DNA from: Ancylostoma caninum
Lineage: Eukaryota > Nematoda > Chromadorea > Rhabditida > Ancylostomatidae
Assembly (NCBI GenBank): GCA_037903475.1
Contig: JBAJFG010000055.1
Coordinates: 372,001-436,000, forward strand
Direction: 5' to 3'
DNA: 64,000 nt
The notes beneath the pieces were generated by a model. The model had not been told where the DNA came from. It did not search any database and saw only the letters and a list, made by a program, of their open reading frames with translations. Both the position numbers and the translations under genes were made by a program. Below, piece after piece: positions 19,501 to 30,328 of the stretch (the stretch's first letter is position 1; each line of letters opens with the position of its first letter).

Positions 19501-21640
19501 CGATAAGCTCAGCGCTAATGTAGCCAGCAGCGAACCTTTAGATAGTATGTCCTCGCAAAAGTCGCCACCTTCGGAAACGAATGCCGCGTTTAGCACTAAC
19601 ATCAGCTGCTCTAACGTTTCCTCTGTAGTAGACAGTTCCACGCAAACTGCCAACAATTTAGAACATCAAGTTGTGCAATTGCGCAAAGTATTAGGTTGGT
19701 GCAACAATAATGAGCGTTTTTCGTTGCTTCATCCTGGGAGCAGAAAACTTCCTGTGTTTCCTACCATCGGTATAAGGAATTGCACATGTTTCTGTTGCAA
19801 ATTTCATGACCTTTTCAAATATCTTATGCATTTTGAACGAAGTTCATGTTTTTGGTGAATTTTTGGTTCTGGAATGAAAGGCGCCAAAACAAGTTTTTTG
19901 CCAAACTCACTTCAGCGAGCTAAAACTCGGGTGCATCGCAGCAGGAACCGCTTGGAATACCATCACAGTTTTGACAAAGGGAGTTTGATCGAATGCACAC
20001 CGCCACGCTGCTTCCGAGTTTTTCGACTTGATGTGCCTTGCTTCGAAACCAAGGAATGTGACATCGGTCTCCCTCGGGTTTGCGATCCCCAACTGATGAC
20101 AATTGTCAAAGACCACCCATTCAAAACAACATATTTGGTTTGGCAGAACCTCGCCGGTAATTGTTGTCAGACCATCCTTCCCTTCAGTAACAATTGGAGG
20201 ATGAAGAAGCTCGATGTGTAGATGTTGCGCATACTGAACGAGTATCAGATTGATCCTCGTTGTGAGGTCTGCTTCGCGCGTTTGTAGTGAAAGAATTGCT
20301 ACCGAACACCCGGTCGCTCAGTAATAAAATATGAAGTATAGACCCTCTAGGACAAAATAAAGTGCCTTGCCCAACTATTGGACAAAAAAGATGCATTGAA
20401 ACACTTCCAGAAACCTAAACAACACCAAAATAAGGTCACGGCGACTTTGTGGTGACCTGCTGCAAAAATCGCTCGCGGCAGCTCATTCATTATTGCTTAC
20501 CTGGAGAGTTCTTTCAAGGTTGAATGAAATAAACTAGAAACTTTACTGTGTGAGCCCAGCGTTGCTCAAAAGAATGTATTCTTCATTCCTACATAGCACC
20601 GTCCAGGCAAACCTTGCACGACAGATACTTCACAGGCTGGAGCAACTGGGCCGGGAAGCTCGGGCTCCAATATCATAATCAGCAAACCCCTCGTTCACCA
20701 ACTACCACTTAACCCAGGACCCAGACGACTTCTTCCGGAAGAATTTTCTTAAAAACTAAAGGGATACCAAAATTGCCCTGCGGAAATTCGTCGATCTTAG
20801 GAGGCCCTGTCGGAATTGTGCGGTAGTCGGAGAACATCTGCCTTATTGGTAAAGAAAATAATTGCAATAGTTTTAAGCCTTTCGAAAAAGAATGATTTTG
20901 AAAGGAGTTATGAGGTTTGGAATCAAAGGCATGAAAACGCGCATTACTTTTGCACCGACCTAATAGAAGTACCCTCATTTGTCGGGTATCAGAGTCGTTT
21001 CTACGACTTTTGGGCCACATTTAAGGCCATGGTCCACAATATCCCCGCTCTTACTACTGCCGCTAAATTTCTTCATCTAATCAGTAGTCTTAAAGGGTCT
21101 GCTGCGCTAGTTGTGGAAAGATCTGACATTACTGACTATCAAACTATCAAAATTATGAGCCCGCAATAACAGCATTGCTCAAGCGTTACGACAGGCCAGA
21201 TTTTACTCGTAGTCGTTTCCTACAGAAACTCGAACAACTGCCGCCGTCGTCCGCTTCTGCCTCGTCTCAAAGAGATGCGCTATGTCAAATCGAAGCCTGT
21301 GTTCTTCAGTTGGAGCGGTTCGAGGACACATCGCAATCGCTACCGCTCAAGAAATTGGTACTCAGGAAGTTTCCCGAGGAGACCCAGCTGGAAATCATCA
21401 AGATGGAACACCGCTCAGGTACGACTTGGAGTTTACATGAGCTTCTTGAAGGGTTTAATCAGTCCATCGAAGAACTTGAGAAGGTAGATGATAAAATTCT
21501 CCATCCCGGTAACAAAAACTTGGCCACTACTCCGCCCTCGGCTGATCGTGAGCCAACTCCAGACCGACGACACCTTTGGCATCGTACGACCAGATGCTTG
21601 CTGCTTTTGTGCTTCTTTGGACCACAGATCGAGTAGTTGC
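19501..21640 (+). pseudogene. gag: BEL/Pao retrotransposon gag region (split by a mariner)
   Basis: The frame with ATG at 19547 runs to 19690, where a mariner begins. It resumes in the same frame at 20966 as VPSFVGYQSRFYDFWATFKA and AMVHNIPALTTAAKFLHLIS, a typical Pao-family gag (DUF1759-like) segment. A stop is met at 21167-21169; the gag continues from about 21175 in another frame (LLKRYDRPDFTRSRFLQKLE) to about 21560. Zinc-knuckle sequence follows at 21595 in a third frame. Frameshifts show it is dead. The capsid would package the element RNA in the cytoplasm (family knowledge). Confidence 0.88.
19691..20963 (+). mobile_element. Mariner element, 1,273 bp, inserted in Pao gag
   Basis: The 5' end TTAGGTTGGTGCAACAATAA and the 3' end TTACTTTTGCACCGACCTAA are imperfect inverted repeats of the classic mariner type. 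TA lies outside both ends (19689-19690 and 20964-20965). The length is that of a full mariner. Transposase remnants on the plus strand include KPKQHQNKVTATLWW near 20410-20455 and a TNYHLTQDPDDFF block near 20695, where intact mariners carry the tyrosine-histidine segment after the catalytic residues. Many stops are present, so it is a non-functional full-length shell. Confidence 0.95.
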
Positions 21641-22640
21641 CATCGTTCTGTAACTCCATCTGTCAGGCGTCTCGCAGTCGACCGCTACAAGTTGTGCTAC
21701 GAGTGCATCCCTTTAGGACAAACTGCAGCCAGCTGTTCCCCCTCAAACTGTAGTTACTGTGGTAGAGGTCATCATCCACTTCTCTGCCTCACCAGACCAA
21801 CGTCTTCGTCTCCTAGTCATCGTCCTTCTGGTCATAGTTGTTTTCTGCAGGACAGCTACCGTTTTTCGTGTAGCCGTTGGTCGTCTAGGAATTCTAGGAA
21901 TTCGAGAAGGCCGAGAAGGCCGCCGTTCCTCGTTTCGCAGCTACTCATCTTCACCAGTTCGACGTCGCTCTTGTGACACGGATAGTTATCGTTCCACGTA
22001 CTACAGTTCTCTTCCCTTTCAACCCTTTCATCGATCCTCGCGTCGTCCACGCTCTTCGTCATATCCGTCTCCTATTCGTCGCTCTTCTTGGTATCGCTCA
22101 CGTTCTCCGCCTTCGCTTCATCCTGGTAATTCCCCGTCTCATTCCACAGACAGGATTCCACAGGATTCGCTTCCACCTAGAAGAAACCGTCCGTCCGTAG
22201 ATAATATCTCAGCAGATTCGGAACGCAAAGCCATTATGGATTTGTACCGTCCTGTGAGAGATGAGTCGTCCATCTTGCTCTCGGGATCAACTCATCACTC
22301 AATCTTGATAATAGTCCAAGCCTACGCACACAATCAGCGTACAGGCTCATTGGATCCAGTGTCCATACTTCTTGATTCTGCTGCCCAGACAAGTTTCATC
22401 CCCAACAGTACGGTTTCTCGTTTATCGCTCCATCCGTTCGACGTGCGAACATTAACCACGGTAGTGAGAGTGACTGAAAAAACAGGCCTGGTTGGTGTTC
22501 AATTGTTTGACTCCACCGGCCAGCCTTTCGAAGGCAGGCTGTCCATCAAAGATGTTGTTGCTGCTCCTCGTCGTCCTCAACAACTTCATCCGGAAGACTT
22601 CGCCGCTCTCCGCTCCAACGATATTGATCCGGAATAGTTG
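21595..22640 (+). pseudogene. Pao zinc knuckles and aspartic protease (degraded)
   Basis: Two knuckle-like motifs are seen: CCFCASLDHRSSSC (21596-21640) and CSYCGRGHHPLLC (about 21748-21790), followed by an Arg/Ser-rich stretch (about 21870-22200). Then comes the DUF1758-type protease domain with ILLDSAAQTSFIPNS at about 22366-22410; the family consensus is LLDSGAQ, so the active-site Gly is replaced by Ala. The frame opened at 21759 stops at 22637. Role by family: processing the gag-pol polyprotein. Confidence 0.85.
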
Positions 22641-24060
22641 CTCTTCACGCAAACTATGGTACCAGACATCCTGCTTGGAATCAACTCCTTCTGGGAAGTA
22701 CTTGCAACGTCCCAGCAATTGTTCTTTCTTCAGGCCTTGTCCTTTCACATACGCGTTTTGGTCCTACGATCTCCGGTGCGTTCGTCAACGTCGCTCAGGT
22801 AGTGGATCATTCCTCGGCTGAACGTTCTGTTGACTCCGTCACTCGCTTGTGGGATCTGGACTTGCTCGGTATCACCAACGATCCAGACTCTTCTGTCGAC
22901 ACGGATGAGGATGCCCGTTTTCTGAGGCGCTTTCAGAACACGGCAGAGGAGATTGGAGGTTACCTATACGTCCAGTCTCCCTGGAAATCTTCGCATCCCC
23001 GCCTCGCCGACAACAAACTCCTCGCTTACAAACGTCTCGAAAATCAATACCGTACTTTGGTCGTCAAGCATCAGCTTTGGAAAGACTACGCAGCTACCTT
23101 CGATGACGACCTTGAACTGGGAATCATCGAAGAGGTCACGGATTCACATTCGACGACCACCGCGTCTACTAAATCGCGCACAAAGCTGTCATCAAAGCTG
23201 CATCTTCTACCATCAAGTTACGTGTTGTCTTCGATGCGTCGTCGCACTACTCGCACTATCGCAAAGCTCCTAGCCTCAACGACTGTCTTCATTCTGGTCC
23301 TGCCATCTTACCCGATCTTGTTGGCGTTCTGTTTCGTTTGGCTTAGAGATCCTTCGCTTCCTCCGTCAAAACATAATCTTCGCATATTTCGCTTCACTCG
23401 TGTTCCGTTTGGCATCACTGCCTCACCATTCCTTCTTGCCGCATCCATCTTGTACTACTTGGATCGCGATCCTACTTCCTCCTTGAAAAAGAAAATCGAG
23501 CAGAATACATATGTCGATAACGTTATTCTGAGAGCAAACATGCCAGGAGAGGCTATCGCTGAGTATCGCGCATCCAAGTCGCTCTCAAGTCCATGCAAAT
23601 GAATCTCCGTGAATTCTTGTGCAATTCGGATATAGTCAACGCCGCTATTTCTCCGTCAGACCCCGTCAGGAATGCAAGTTTCGTCCAACTTCTTGGCATA
23701 CAATCCTCTTAAAGTCGTCCATCAGCCATTCAGTACCAAGCATACTGCTCTTCGTGCTTATCGTCCACATTCGATCCGTTAGGACTTCTTGCACCGTTTC
23801 TAGCTCCGCTCAAGGTCTTTATACAGGATACCTTGAAGAAGAAGTACCAATGGGACGATCCTTTCGATGAGTAAATCTTCTTCGTTGAAAACTGCTCGTT
23901 CAGGATCTGAAAGACTCACTTCCATCCATCCCACGTTGTGCCATTCCGTCGGATCCATCTTGCAAGTTAGAACTCACAGTCTTTGGAGACGCTTCACAAC
24001 GTCTCTATGGCACAACTTCGCATCTCCTTATGGCGAAGTCACGAAGTCGGGCCAATTGTA
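22640..24060 (+). pseudogene. pol: Pao reverse transcriptase (degraded, 3' truncated)
   Basis: The upstream pol segment is seen at 22802-23140 (RLWDLDLLGI, then GGYLYVQSPWK). It changes frame and continues as KLRVVFDASSH and PSLNDCLHSGPAILPDLVGV to about 23335. Then a gap: the block that should carry the first catalytic aspartate (motif A) is missing. FRFTRVPFGITASPFLLAAS (23386-23446) and YVDNVI (about 23509) follow; YVDN stands in for YVDD as usual in Pao. Further pieces (QDTLKKKYQWDDPFDE near 23820, HSLWRRFTTSLW near 23975) appear in yet other frames. Sequence homology ends near 24060, so RNase H, integrase and 3' LTR are absent. Confidence 0.9.
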
Positions 24061-25920
24061 CACTCACATGCATAGAAAAAATGCGTTATTACAGGCCATT
24101 GTGACACCTCCTGTGACCAAGTATGTAATTACTCAAATTTTCTGGATAACTCCTAACTTCATCCCATTACTCTCAAGATTTACAAAAGGTAAGGACGCAC
24201 GGACGATAGGTGTCCCAAGAGCGAATAGTGACAGATACTGTTATGCCGATGGAGAAGGGGTTCATTGAGGCTCAGCGTTGTGGAGAAACCAGGATATGGG
24301 TTTCTGTTATGCCGATGGAGAAGGGGTTCATTGAGGCTCAGCGTTGTGGAGAAACCAGGATATGGGTTTCCGGATGGAGGAAGGGGCCGCTGTGGCCCAG
24401 GTGTGAGGAATGCCAGAATACGGATTCACCGATGGACGACGGGTCAGCTATGGCCAAAAAGTGGGTGAATGACGGGAAGCGGTTACGCCGATGGAATAGG
24501 GGTCTGCTGTTGCCCAGGTGTGAGGAACACCAGCATTCAAGGAACATTCACCGAAAGGGAAATGGGTCTACTGTGACCTGAAAGTTAAGGGAACTCCAGC
24601 ATTCGGGTCTAACGATGGGGGACGACAGGTCCGCTATGGCCGGAAAGCTAAGGAAACTGTAGGATACGGATTTGTGAATGGGGGAGGGAGTGCGCTGCAG
24701 TCTAAAAATGTGGAGAACGTTAAGATAAGGGTTCGCGACTATACTAGCGGTCCACTGTAGCCCAGGTGCGAGGAACGCCAGAATATGAGTCTGCTATCTT
24801 ATGAAAGTGTGGGAATGCCAGGAAGCGGTTATGCCGATGGAGGAGAGGTCTGCTTTTACCCAGTTGTGAAGAGCAAGAAGATACTGGTTCACGGATGGAG
24901 GAGGGGTCAGCTTTGGCCCAGGTGAGAACAACGTCAAGATATGGATTCACCGATGAAGAGTCTGCGCTGTGGCTGATGTGTGAGGAACGCCAGAATGTGA
25001 GTCCACTGTTTTGGCCGAACGATGTGGAAAACGCCAAGGTGTAGATTCACTGACGGAGAAAGGAGCGCTTGCGCCCTGTATTTTGGAAAACATGCACGGA
25101 TACGGATCTGCAGATGGAGGATTGCAGTCCATTAACTAGAAAAACGCTAGAATGTGTGTACGCCGACTGAGAACGGTAGATCTGCTGTGGCCCAGTGGAT
25201 GGGAGAACTCCATGATATGGATCCAGCGAAGGATGAAAGATTTGCTGGCGCCCTATAGTGTGGAGGACGCTAGGGAGAGGATTCACCGATAGAGGAGGGA
25301 GCAATGAGGTCCAAGTATGAGAAACGTCAAGATACGGTAACACCGATGTGCGCCCGCTCGAATGGTAGGAAAACGCGACTTAGAGAAAGATTTTCGTAAG
25401 CATTCCAAAGTGATAAAAATGATACTAGCCTTGCGCAGCGAGTTCACTTTCTTTGAAAAACTATTGCAGCTCCAATTTATGCTTTCTTTGTTATAGGTAT
25501 GATTTGCTACTCACTCTCTTCCGCACAATCAGTTGTTTCTCAAGCGACGTCCACTAATTCCTCCTAGGTGTCGAAGCAGATCCTCCTCTGTTGGAGCATT
25601 CCAACAACAATCTCAACTTGATTTACTTAGTTTTTATTTACACTGTGTCGGGTATAGTTGACTAGATTCATGTAAAGGATATCCTCGCGCAGAGTCAAGA
25701 ATGACTAGCCATGATAGGTCATTGGGCATTCAAGAAGTGCGGTGAAAACAAAAGGGGATGTGTCATTGCATTGGAAAGTGGATTTACATGAAGATGCCTG
25801 ATCAAGAGTGCTCGAGCAAGGCGCGTACAAGAAGTCCGGAGTTGGACAGGCGGCCAGACTGGTAGAATACACGCAACTTATAAAGAGAATTTCGTATTCA
25901 AACTCAATCACTATTTTCGC
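24061..25920 (+). mobile_element. Family-B Helitron-like element (copy B5), 3' truncated
   Basis: A 60-bp array on the minus strand (24200-25370) is followed by the subterminal block seen in B1 and B2, including GGCCAGACTGGTAGAATACA at 25850-25869 and the AACGCAATTTATAAAGAG-like stretch. It lacks the final CTAGCG hairpin. The 5' boundary lies against the Pao truncation and is not resolved. Confidence 0.6.
24200..25370 (-). repeat. 60-bp minisatellite of family B (minus orientation)
   Basis: About 17 diverged units. On the plus strand they read ATGGAGRAGGGGTCNGCTNT then GGCCCAGGTGTGAGGAACGC then CAGNATACGGATTCACCG. Two adjacent 66-bp units at 24239-24304 and 24305-24370 are identical to the base. 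Confidence 0.85.
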
Positions 25921-25929
25921 AGCGATCGT

Positions 25930-26740
25930 GACCAAACAAGGAGAGTGGTTTACCAAGAGTGTCTTCAGCTGGAGAATGAGTACTCCGTGACCCTTTAGTG
26001 GGGAAAACGCCAGTGTACGGTCCAGGAACTGAGAATAGGTGTGCCATTACCCAGTCGTGGGGAAAACGTCAGTATATCGGTCCAGTGATGGAGAATCCGT
26101 ATTCTGGAGTTTCCCCCACGATTGCGCCGTGGCAGGCCCATTCTCCATCCATGGACCCGTATGCTGGCCTTTTCCCCACTACTGGGTCATGGCGTACCCA
26201 TTGTCCAACCGTGAACTCGTATATTGGTGTTTTGGAGAACGGGTCGCTGTGGCCAATAGTCTGCAAAACGCCAGTATACGGGTCCATGGATGGAGAATAG
26301 GCCTGCCGTTGCCCATTAGTGTGGAAAAAGGTGGTTATTCGCACTACGTTTGTTACATTGAGTTGTACACAGGTTCTAAAGCAATCTTGAAGATGCTTCT
26401 GTGCAAAGTTGAGAGTGGCTGGTTATACTGGGTCCGTAAGCATTGAATGAATGCAGTGTCAAAAAAAAACAGTAGATAGTATCATTGTATCGGAAAATAT
26501 TTTACATGTAGATGTGTGACTAAGAAGGTAAAGATCACGAAAAATGTGGAGGCGGGATATCGGCGACGCGGCCAGACAGGTAGAATATACGCAATTTACA
26601 AGGAGAACCGTATTTGAGCTCAATTATCAGTTTTGCTTCTTTGTTGATTTTCTAAGCATTTCACATGTGTGAAGCTTTTCTACCTGCCTCAAGTGGCTGC
26701 CTGCTCCACCCTACTTTCTAGCGTCCCGAAGGGGCGCTAG
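25930..26740 (+). mobile_element. Family-B Helitron-like element (copy B2)
   Basis: A short 60-bp array (25980-26290) leads into the subterminal block GTGTGGAAAAAGGTGGTTAT..., GGCCAGACAGG (about 26571) and the CAAGTGGCTGCCTGCTCCAC stretch. It ends in the hairpin CTAGCGTCCC-GAAG-GGGCGCTAG with CTAG at 26737-26740, followed by T. The array changes orientation internally. The copy serves as empty site for the MITE at 9669-9870. Confidence 0.72.
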
Positions 26741-26902
26741 TATATATATATATATATACTAGCGCCCCTTCGGGACGCTAGAAAGTGGGGTGGGGCAGCC
26801 ACTTGAGGAATGTGCAAAAGCTTCACACGTGTGGAATGCTTGGAAAATCAGCAAAAAAGCAAAACTAATCATTAGCTGAGCTCAAATACGAAATTCCTCT
26901 TA

Positions 26903-27166
26903 AGTGGCTTTCATACATTTGCCGCGGCGGCAGTCGCCCATGGTTAAGCATAGGCCGGCGACGTCGCCGCGACGTCGCCGCGACAAGAGCTTGTTTACTT
27001 TTTTGCCGCGGCGCCGCCCGGCGACGTCGCCCAGCGGCAAGCGGCAAGGAATGGTCGAGTGGGTATTTTGTCGCTGGGCGACGTTTGTGTGAAAGCTCGG
27101 CATGCCGCTCGGCGGCAACTTTTGCCGCGCACCCACTTTTGCCGCGGCAAATGTATGAAAGCCCCT
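26903..27166. mobile_element. 264-bp GC-rich MITE with TTA target duplication (PIF/Harbinger-like)
   Basis: AGTGGCTTTCATACATTTGC at the left and the mirrored GCAAATGTATGAAAGCCCCT at the right agree over 26 bp with one mismatch. TTA lies outside both ends (26900-26902 and 27167-27169). Homologous family-B copies (near 9410 and 25885) lack it. The interior is dominated by GCCGCGGCA and CGGCGACGTCGC words and could form strong stems. The superfamily call rests on the TTA duplication alone. Confidence 0.82.
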
Positions 27167-27399
27167 TTATGTGTTGCGTATACTCTACGGGTCTGGCCGC
27201 CAACGCCGGGCTTCGAGTCTTGTCGCCATCTTAGCCTTGCTTGCAAGTCCCTAATCCCGCACCTACATGTAAAGCTAATCTTCGATGCACTGATAATAGC
27301 TACTCTTTTTTGTCACATTTCTTACAGGCCTGGACCCGTTATGAACAGCCAACAGGGAGAAAGAAGAGATGGTCGACTGAGACGCGAATGAGCGCGTAG

Positions 27400-27845
27400 C
27401 GTGCCCCTTCTCCATCGCCAGAAGTGCATCTTGGCGTTTTCCCCACTATTGGGCCATGGGGGAACCATTCTCCATCAGTGCACCTGTATCCTGGTGCTTA
27501 TCCCGCTGTTGGGCCAGGGCAGATCCATCCTCCATTTGTGGATCTGTATTCTGGCGTTCTTCCCACTACTGGATCAGCACAGTCCCGATCCAGTGGTGGG
27601 ACTCGTATCCCGGCGCTTTCCCCACTAATCGGCCCCTTGCGGAACCAGTCCCCACTCATGGACCCGTATCCTGGCGTTTTCCCCAGTATTGGGCCATAGC
27701 AGACCCAATCCCCATCCGTGGACTCGTTGCCTGGCATTCCGTTAATGGGCCCCAGACCCAATGTCCCGATGGACCCGTATCCTGGCGTTTCCTCCCACTA
27801 TTGGACCACTGCGGACTTTTTCTCGATCGGTGGACATATCATGAT
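27400..27845 (+). repeat. 60-bp minisatellite in B3
   Basis: About seven units of TGGCGTTTTCCCCACTATTG then GGCCATAGCAGACCCAATCC then CCATCCGTGGACCCGTATCC, with indels. Same family as 9940-11330. Confidence 0.9.
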
Positions 27846-28231
27846 GACCTGGACTACGGGGCCCCGGCTCTTCTGTCTTCATCATGCAGCCGCTCTCTTT
27901 GCAAACCTTCAAGGGATGGAACAAAGTTAGGGTAGTTTGGAAGTTTGATTCTGCACAAAGCACTGGTTCAGAAAGTGTCATCAGCTTATGATGATGCGTT
28001 CTATCCCGTGTATTTGATTACTTCCTAAAAACGGAATCTTAAGCTGCTAATCTCTAAGGGAAAAAAAAGGTGCGTAAGGTATATCCCAAGTGAGGACACC
28101 CAGTGAATCCTTCGCTACATCATATATTATACACTTTTTCCGAAGTGGTTATCAAAGAGTTTTGTTGCACTACCATGATTTATATACCTAGAATGGATAT
28201 ATCTAAGCTTACATATCAGGCGATATTGTTC

Positions 28232-28237
<6 letters not shown>

Positions 28238-28289
<52 letters not shown>
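28238..28289. repeat. (TA)n microsatellite
   Basis: About 50 bp of TA repeats directly beside the hairpin end of copy B4, as for the other family-B ends. Confidence 0.9.
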
Positions 28290-28290
<1 letters not shown>

Positions 28291-28905
28291 TAGCGTCCCT
28301 TTGGGACGCTAGAAAGTGGGGTGGGGTAGCCACTTGGGACTCGTGCAAAAGCTTCGCACTTGCCAAATCTCTAGAAAACTGATAAAGAAGAAGAACTAAT
28401 CTTTAAATGAGCCCAAACATGAAGTCCTTCTCATGAGTTGAGTACGAGTATGAGAAGTCCGTTCTCCATCGTATAGCGTATTCGTGCGTATTCCCCCCTA
28501 CCGGGCCAACGCAGACGCGTTCACTACTACTGGGCCGCAGTGGGCTTTCTTCCATCGGTGGACCCGTATCCTGGCGTCATCTTCACTATAAGGCCACAAT
28601 GAACCCGATGTTGGCTGAACCGTATCGGGTCCTTTACTTCATCGCTGGGCCCATATCCTGGCGTTCCCAACACCAGTGGGCCACTGTGGGCCCTTTCTCC
28701 ATCGCTGGACCCGTATCCTGGCGTCCCCCACCACTGGGCGACTGTGGGCACTTTCTTCATCGATGGACCCGTATATTGGCGTCCCCGCACCATTGGGCCA
28801 CGGCGGGCCCTTCCTCCATCGGTGCACCCGCGTCATGGCGTTCCCCACACAACTGGGCCACAGCGGGCCCTTTCTCCATCAGTGGACCCGTATCAGTATA
28901 TTGTT
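28290..28905 (-). mobile_element. Family-B Helitron-like element (copy B4), 5' truncated
   Basis: A hairpin CTAGCGTCCC-TTTG-GGACGCTAG at 28290-28312, the GTGGGGTGGGGTAGCCACTT block, and then a 60-bp array at 28460-28900 with about seven units. The base outside CTAG is C in element orientation rather than the usual T. The 5' half is missing. Confidence 0.65.
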
Positions 28906-29390
28906 GATTGGTTACACAATGTCTTACCTTGACATGTTGAAGCTTTTACTCTGTGTCGTGACTTGCACAATCTGCGAGAAATCATCAGGGGATGCGGCAA
29001 TAGCATCTACCAATGAGTGCGTAGATCCAGCCTCCCATAAGCTTCCGAGACGCTATAGCCCTCACTAAACCTGTCCATTTCCTCACTGGAAGTGCATGCA
29101 GCGCCGCAACAGTGGAAGGGTGGTTTTCTTGCTGCGTACATTGTGCAGCCTGAAAGCTTGTAAACGCTCCCTCACCCCTATGCTGCGACACCGCCAGCGA
29201 AGGTAATGAAATCACCATCCCGTGCATGTGGGAGAGCCAGCAATGACGTAATTGCGAGTCCCGAAGCGAATGTGTCTGAGTCCCTAAAAATCGGCCATTT
29301 CGCCCCACAGTCTGCGCCTCAAGATTACGGTGTCTATGAGTGCCGCCTCGTATCGCTAGCCGCTCTAGCCCCCTTATGGCGCTTTGTTTG
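28906..29390. other. No recognisable feature
   Basis: Balanced composition. The minus-strand ORF at 28985-29308 (107 codons) has no recognisable domain. Confidence 0.4.
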
Positions 29391-29446
29391 ATATATATAT
29401 ATATTTATATTTATATTTATATTTAATATATATTTATATTTATATC
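29391..29446. repeat. AT-rich simple repeat (TATATT/TTTATA)
   Basis: Short runs of ATATAT and TTTATA hexamers over about 55 bp, starting right after a CGCTTTG context. Confidence 0.8.
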
Positions 29447-29866
29447 AAGAAAAAAAACGGCTGAAGACTTTCTTATCAATTTGAAATAGTGTGTAATTAA
29501 CACATATTCGGTTATTCGCCTATTCAAGTATCGGGTTGTTTGAGTATTAAAAGCTTCTATAATTACTTAAGTGCTTCAAACTTTTCAGCGCGGACGTTAT
29601 TCATTCGTTGGGAAGGTTTTAACGATGTCGACCATTCGATACCCGAATAGTTGGGACCAATTTTTGAGTGCGTGAACTATAGAATTAAGTCACCTCTAAA
29701 ACATACTCTCCTTCCGAATCCTGATTCCTTTTCTTGAATTCTGCATGTGGTAAGATGTACGTATACTCTTCTGAAATGATTCTTACATAAGATCCTCTGA
29801 TCAATAAGAGAAAGCAACCTTGTACATGAATCGATCCCCATTGGGAACGAGAGATCGTCTGCTCAC

Positions 29867-30328
29867 TCAGAGAGCTTGACTACGTATCTCAGAGTGATAC
29901 AGTGTGCCGCGCTCGACCCTATTTGTAGTATTTGATGAAAATCGTCTGAGGAAAGAATTTCTTACAACCACATAGAATTGAATGACGTTGAATAGTAGCG
30001 TACCACCAACTGCGCAGGTACCAGAGATGGGCAAATTACTACCTTTCGATATGTGGGAAGGAGGATGCATAGGTTTCACCCCTACCGTATGAAGCCTTGA
30101 AAACATATCAATCACTGGTTCTCCGTATAGAAATATAACTACCAGACAGAATTCTCGAAAAAAATTGTTGGAACACCAACTTGCGCGGCCGCCTTCGAAG
30201 TGGTAAACCATCTGTTCTAGTGGTAGAAACCTCAACGAGTTGTCGCAAGCGCTAATGATGTCGAGATTTTGAAATCCTTTTTCCGTAGGTGTTGGTTTTT
30301 CCAAAAAGCAGACATATACTCTGAACAT
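29867..30328 (-). CDS. Orphan ORF of 153 codons, function unknown
   Basis: The longest open frame in the window that is neither a tandem-repeat artefact nor a recognised TE. It begins MFRVYVCFLEKP. Several hydrophobic patches are visible (about residues 60-72 and 108-125), but no signal peptide or domain that I can name, and no nearby exons or splice pattern that I trust. Surroundings are non-coding. It may be a decayed exon, an unrecognised TE fragment or chance. Confidence 0.15.
   Translation of the reverse strand: MFRVYVCFLEKPTPTEKGFQNLDIISACDNSLRFLPLEQMVYHFEGGRASWCSNNFFREFCLVVIFLYGEPVIDMFSRLHTVGVKPMHPPSHISKGSNLPISGTCAVGGTLLFNVIQFYVVVRNSFLRRFSSNTTNRVERGTLYHSEIRSQAL

Larger units (their letters stand above)
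26741..28065 (-). mobile_element. Family-B Helitron-like element (copy B3), tail to tail with B2
   Basis: Separated from B2 by only an 18-bp TA run (26741-26758). The minus-strand 3' hairpin ends at 26759. The subterminal block is interrupted by a MITE (26903-27166) and resumes with GGGTCTGGCCGCC. The 60-bp array lies at 27400-27845, and the 5' region to about 28062 (CTAATCTCT) matches the B1 end near 12260. The exact 5' terminus is not certain. Confidence 0.7.

Noticed and set aside
19255..19656. 133-codon minus-strand ORF
   Set aside because: Antisense to the Pao gag start; no domain.
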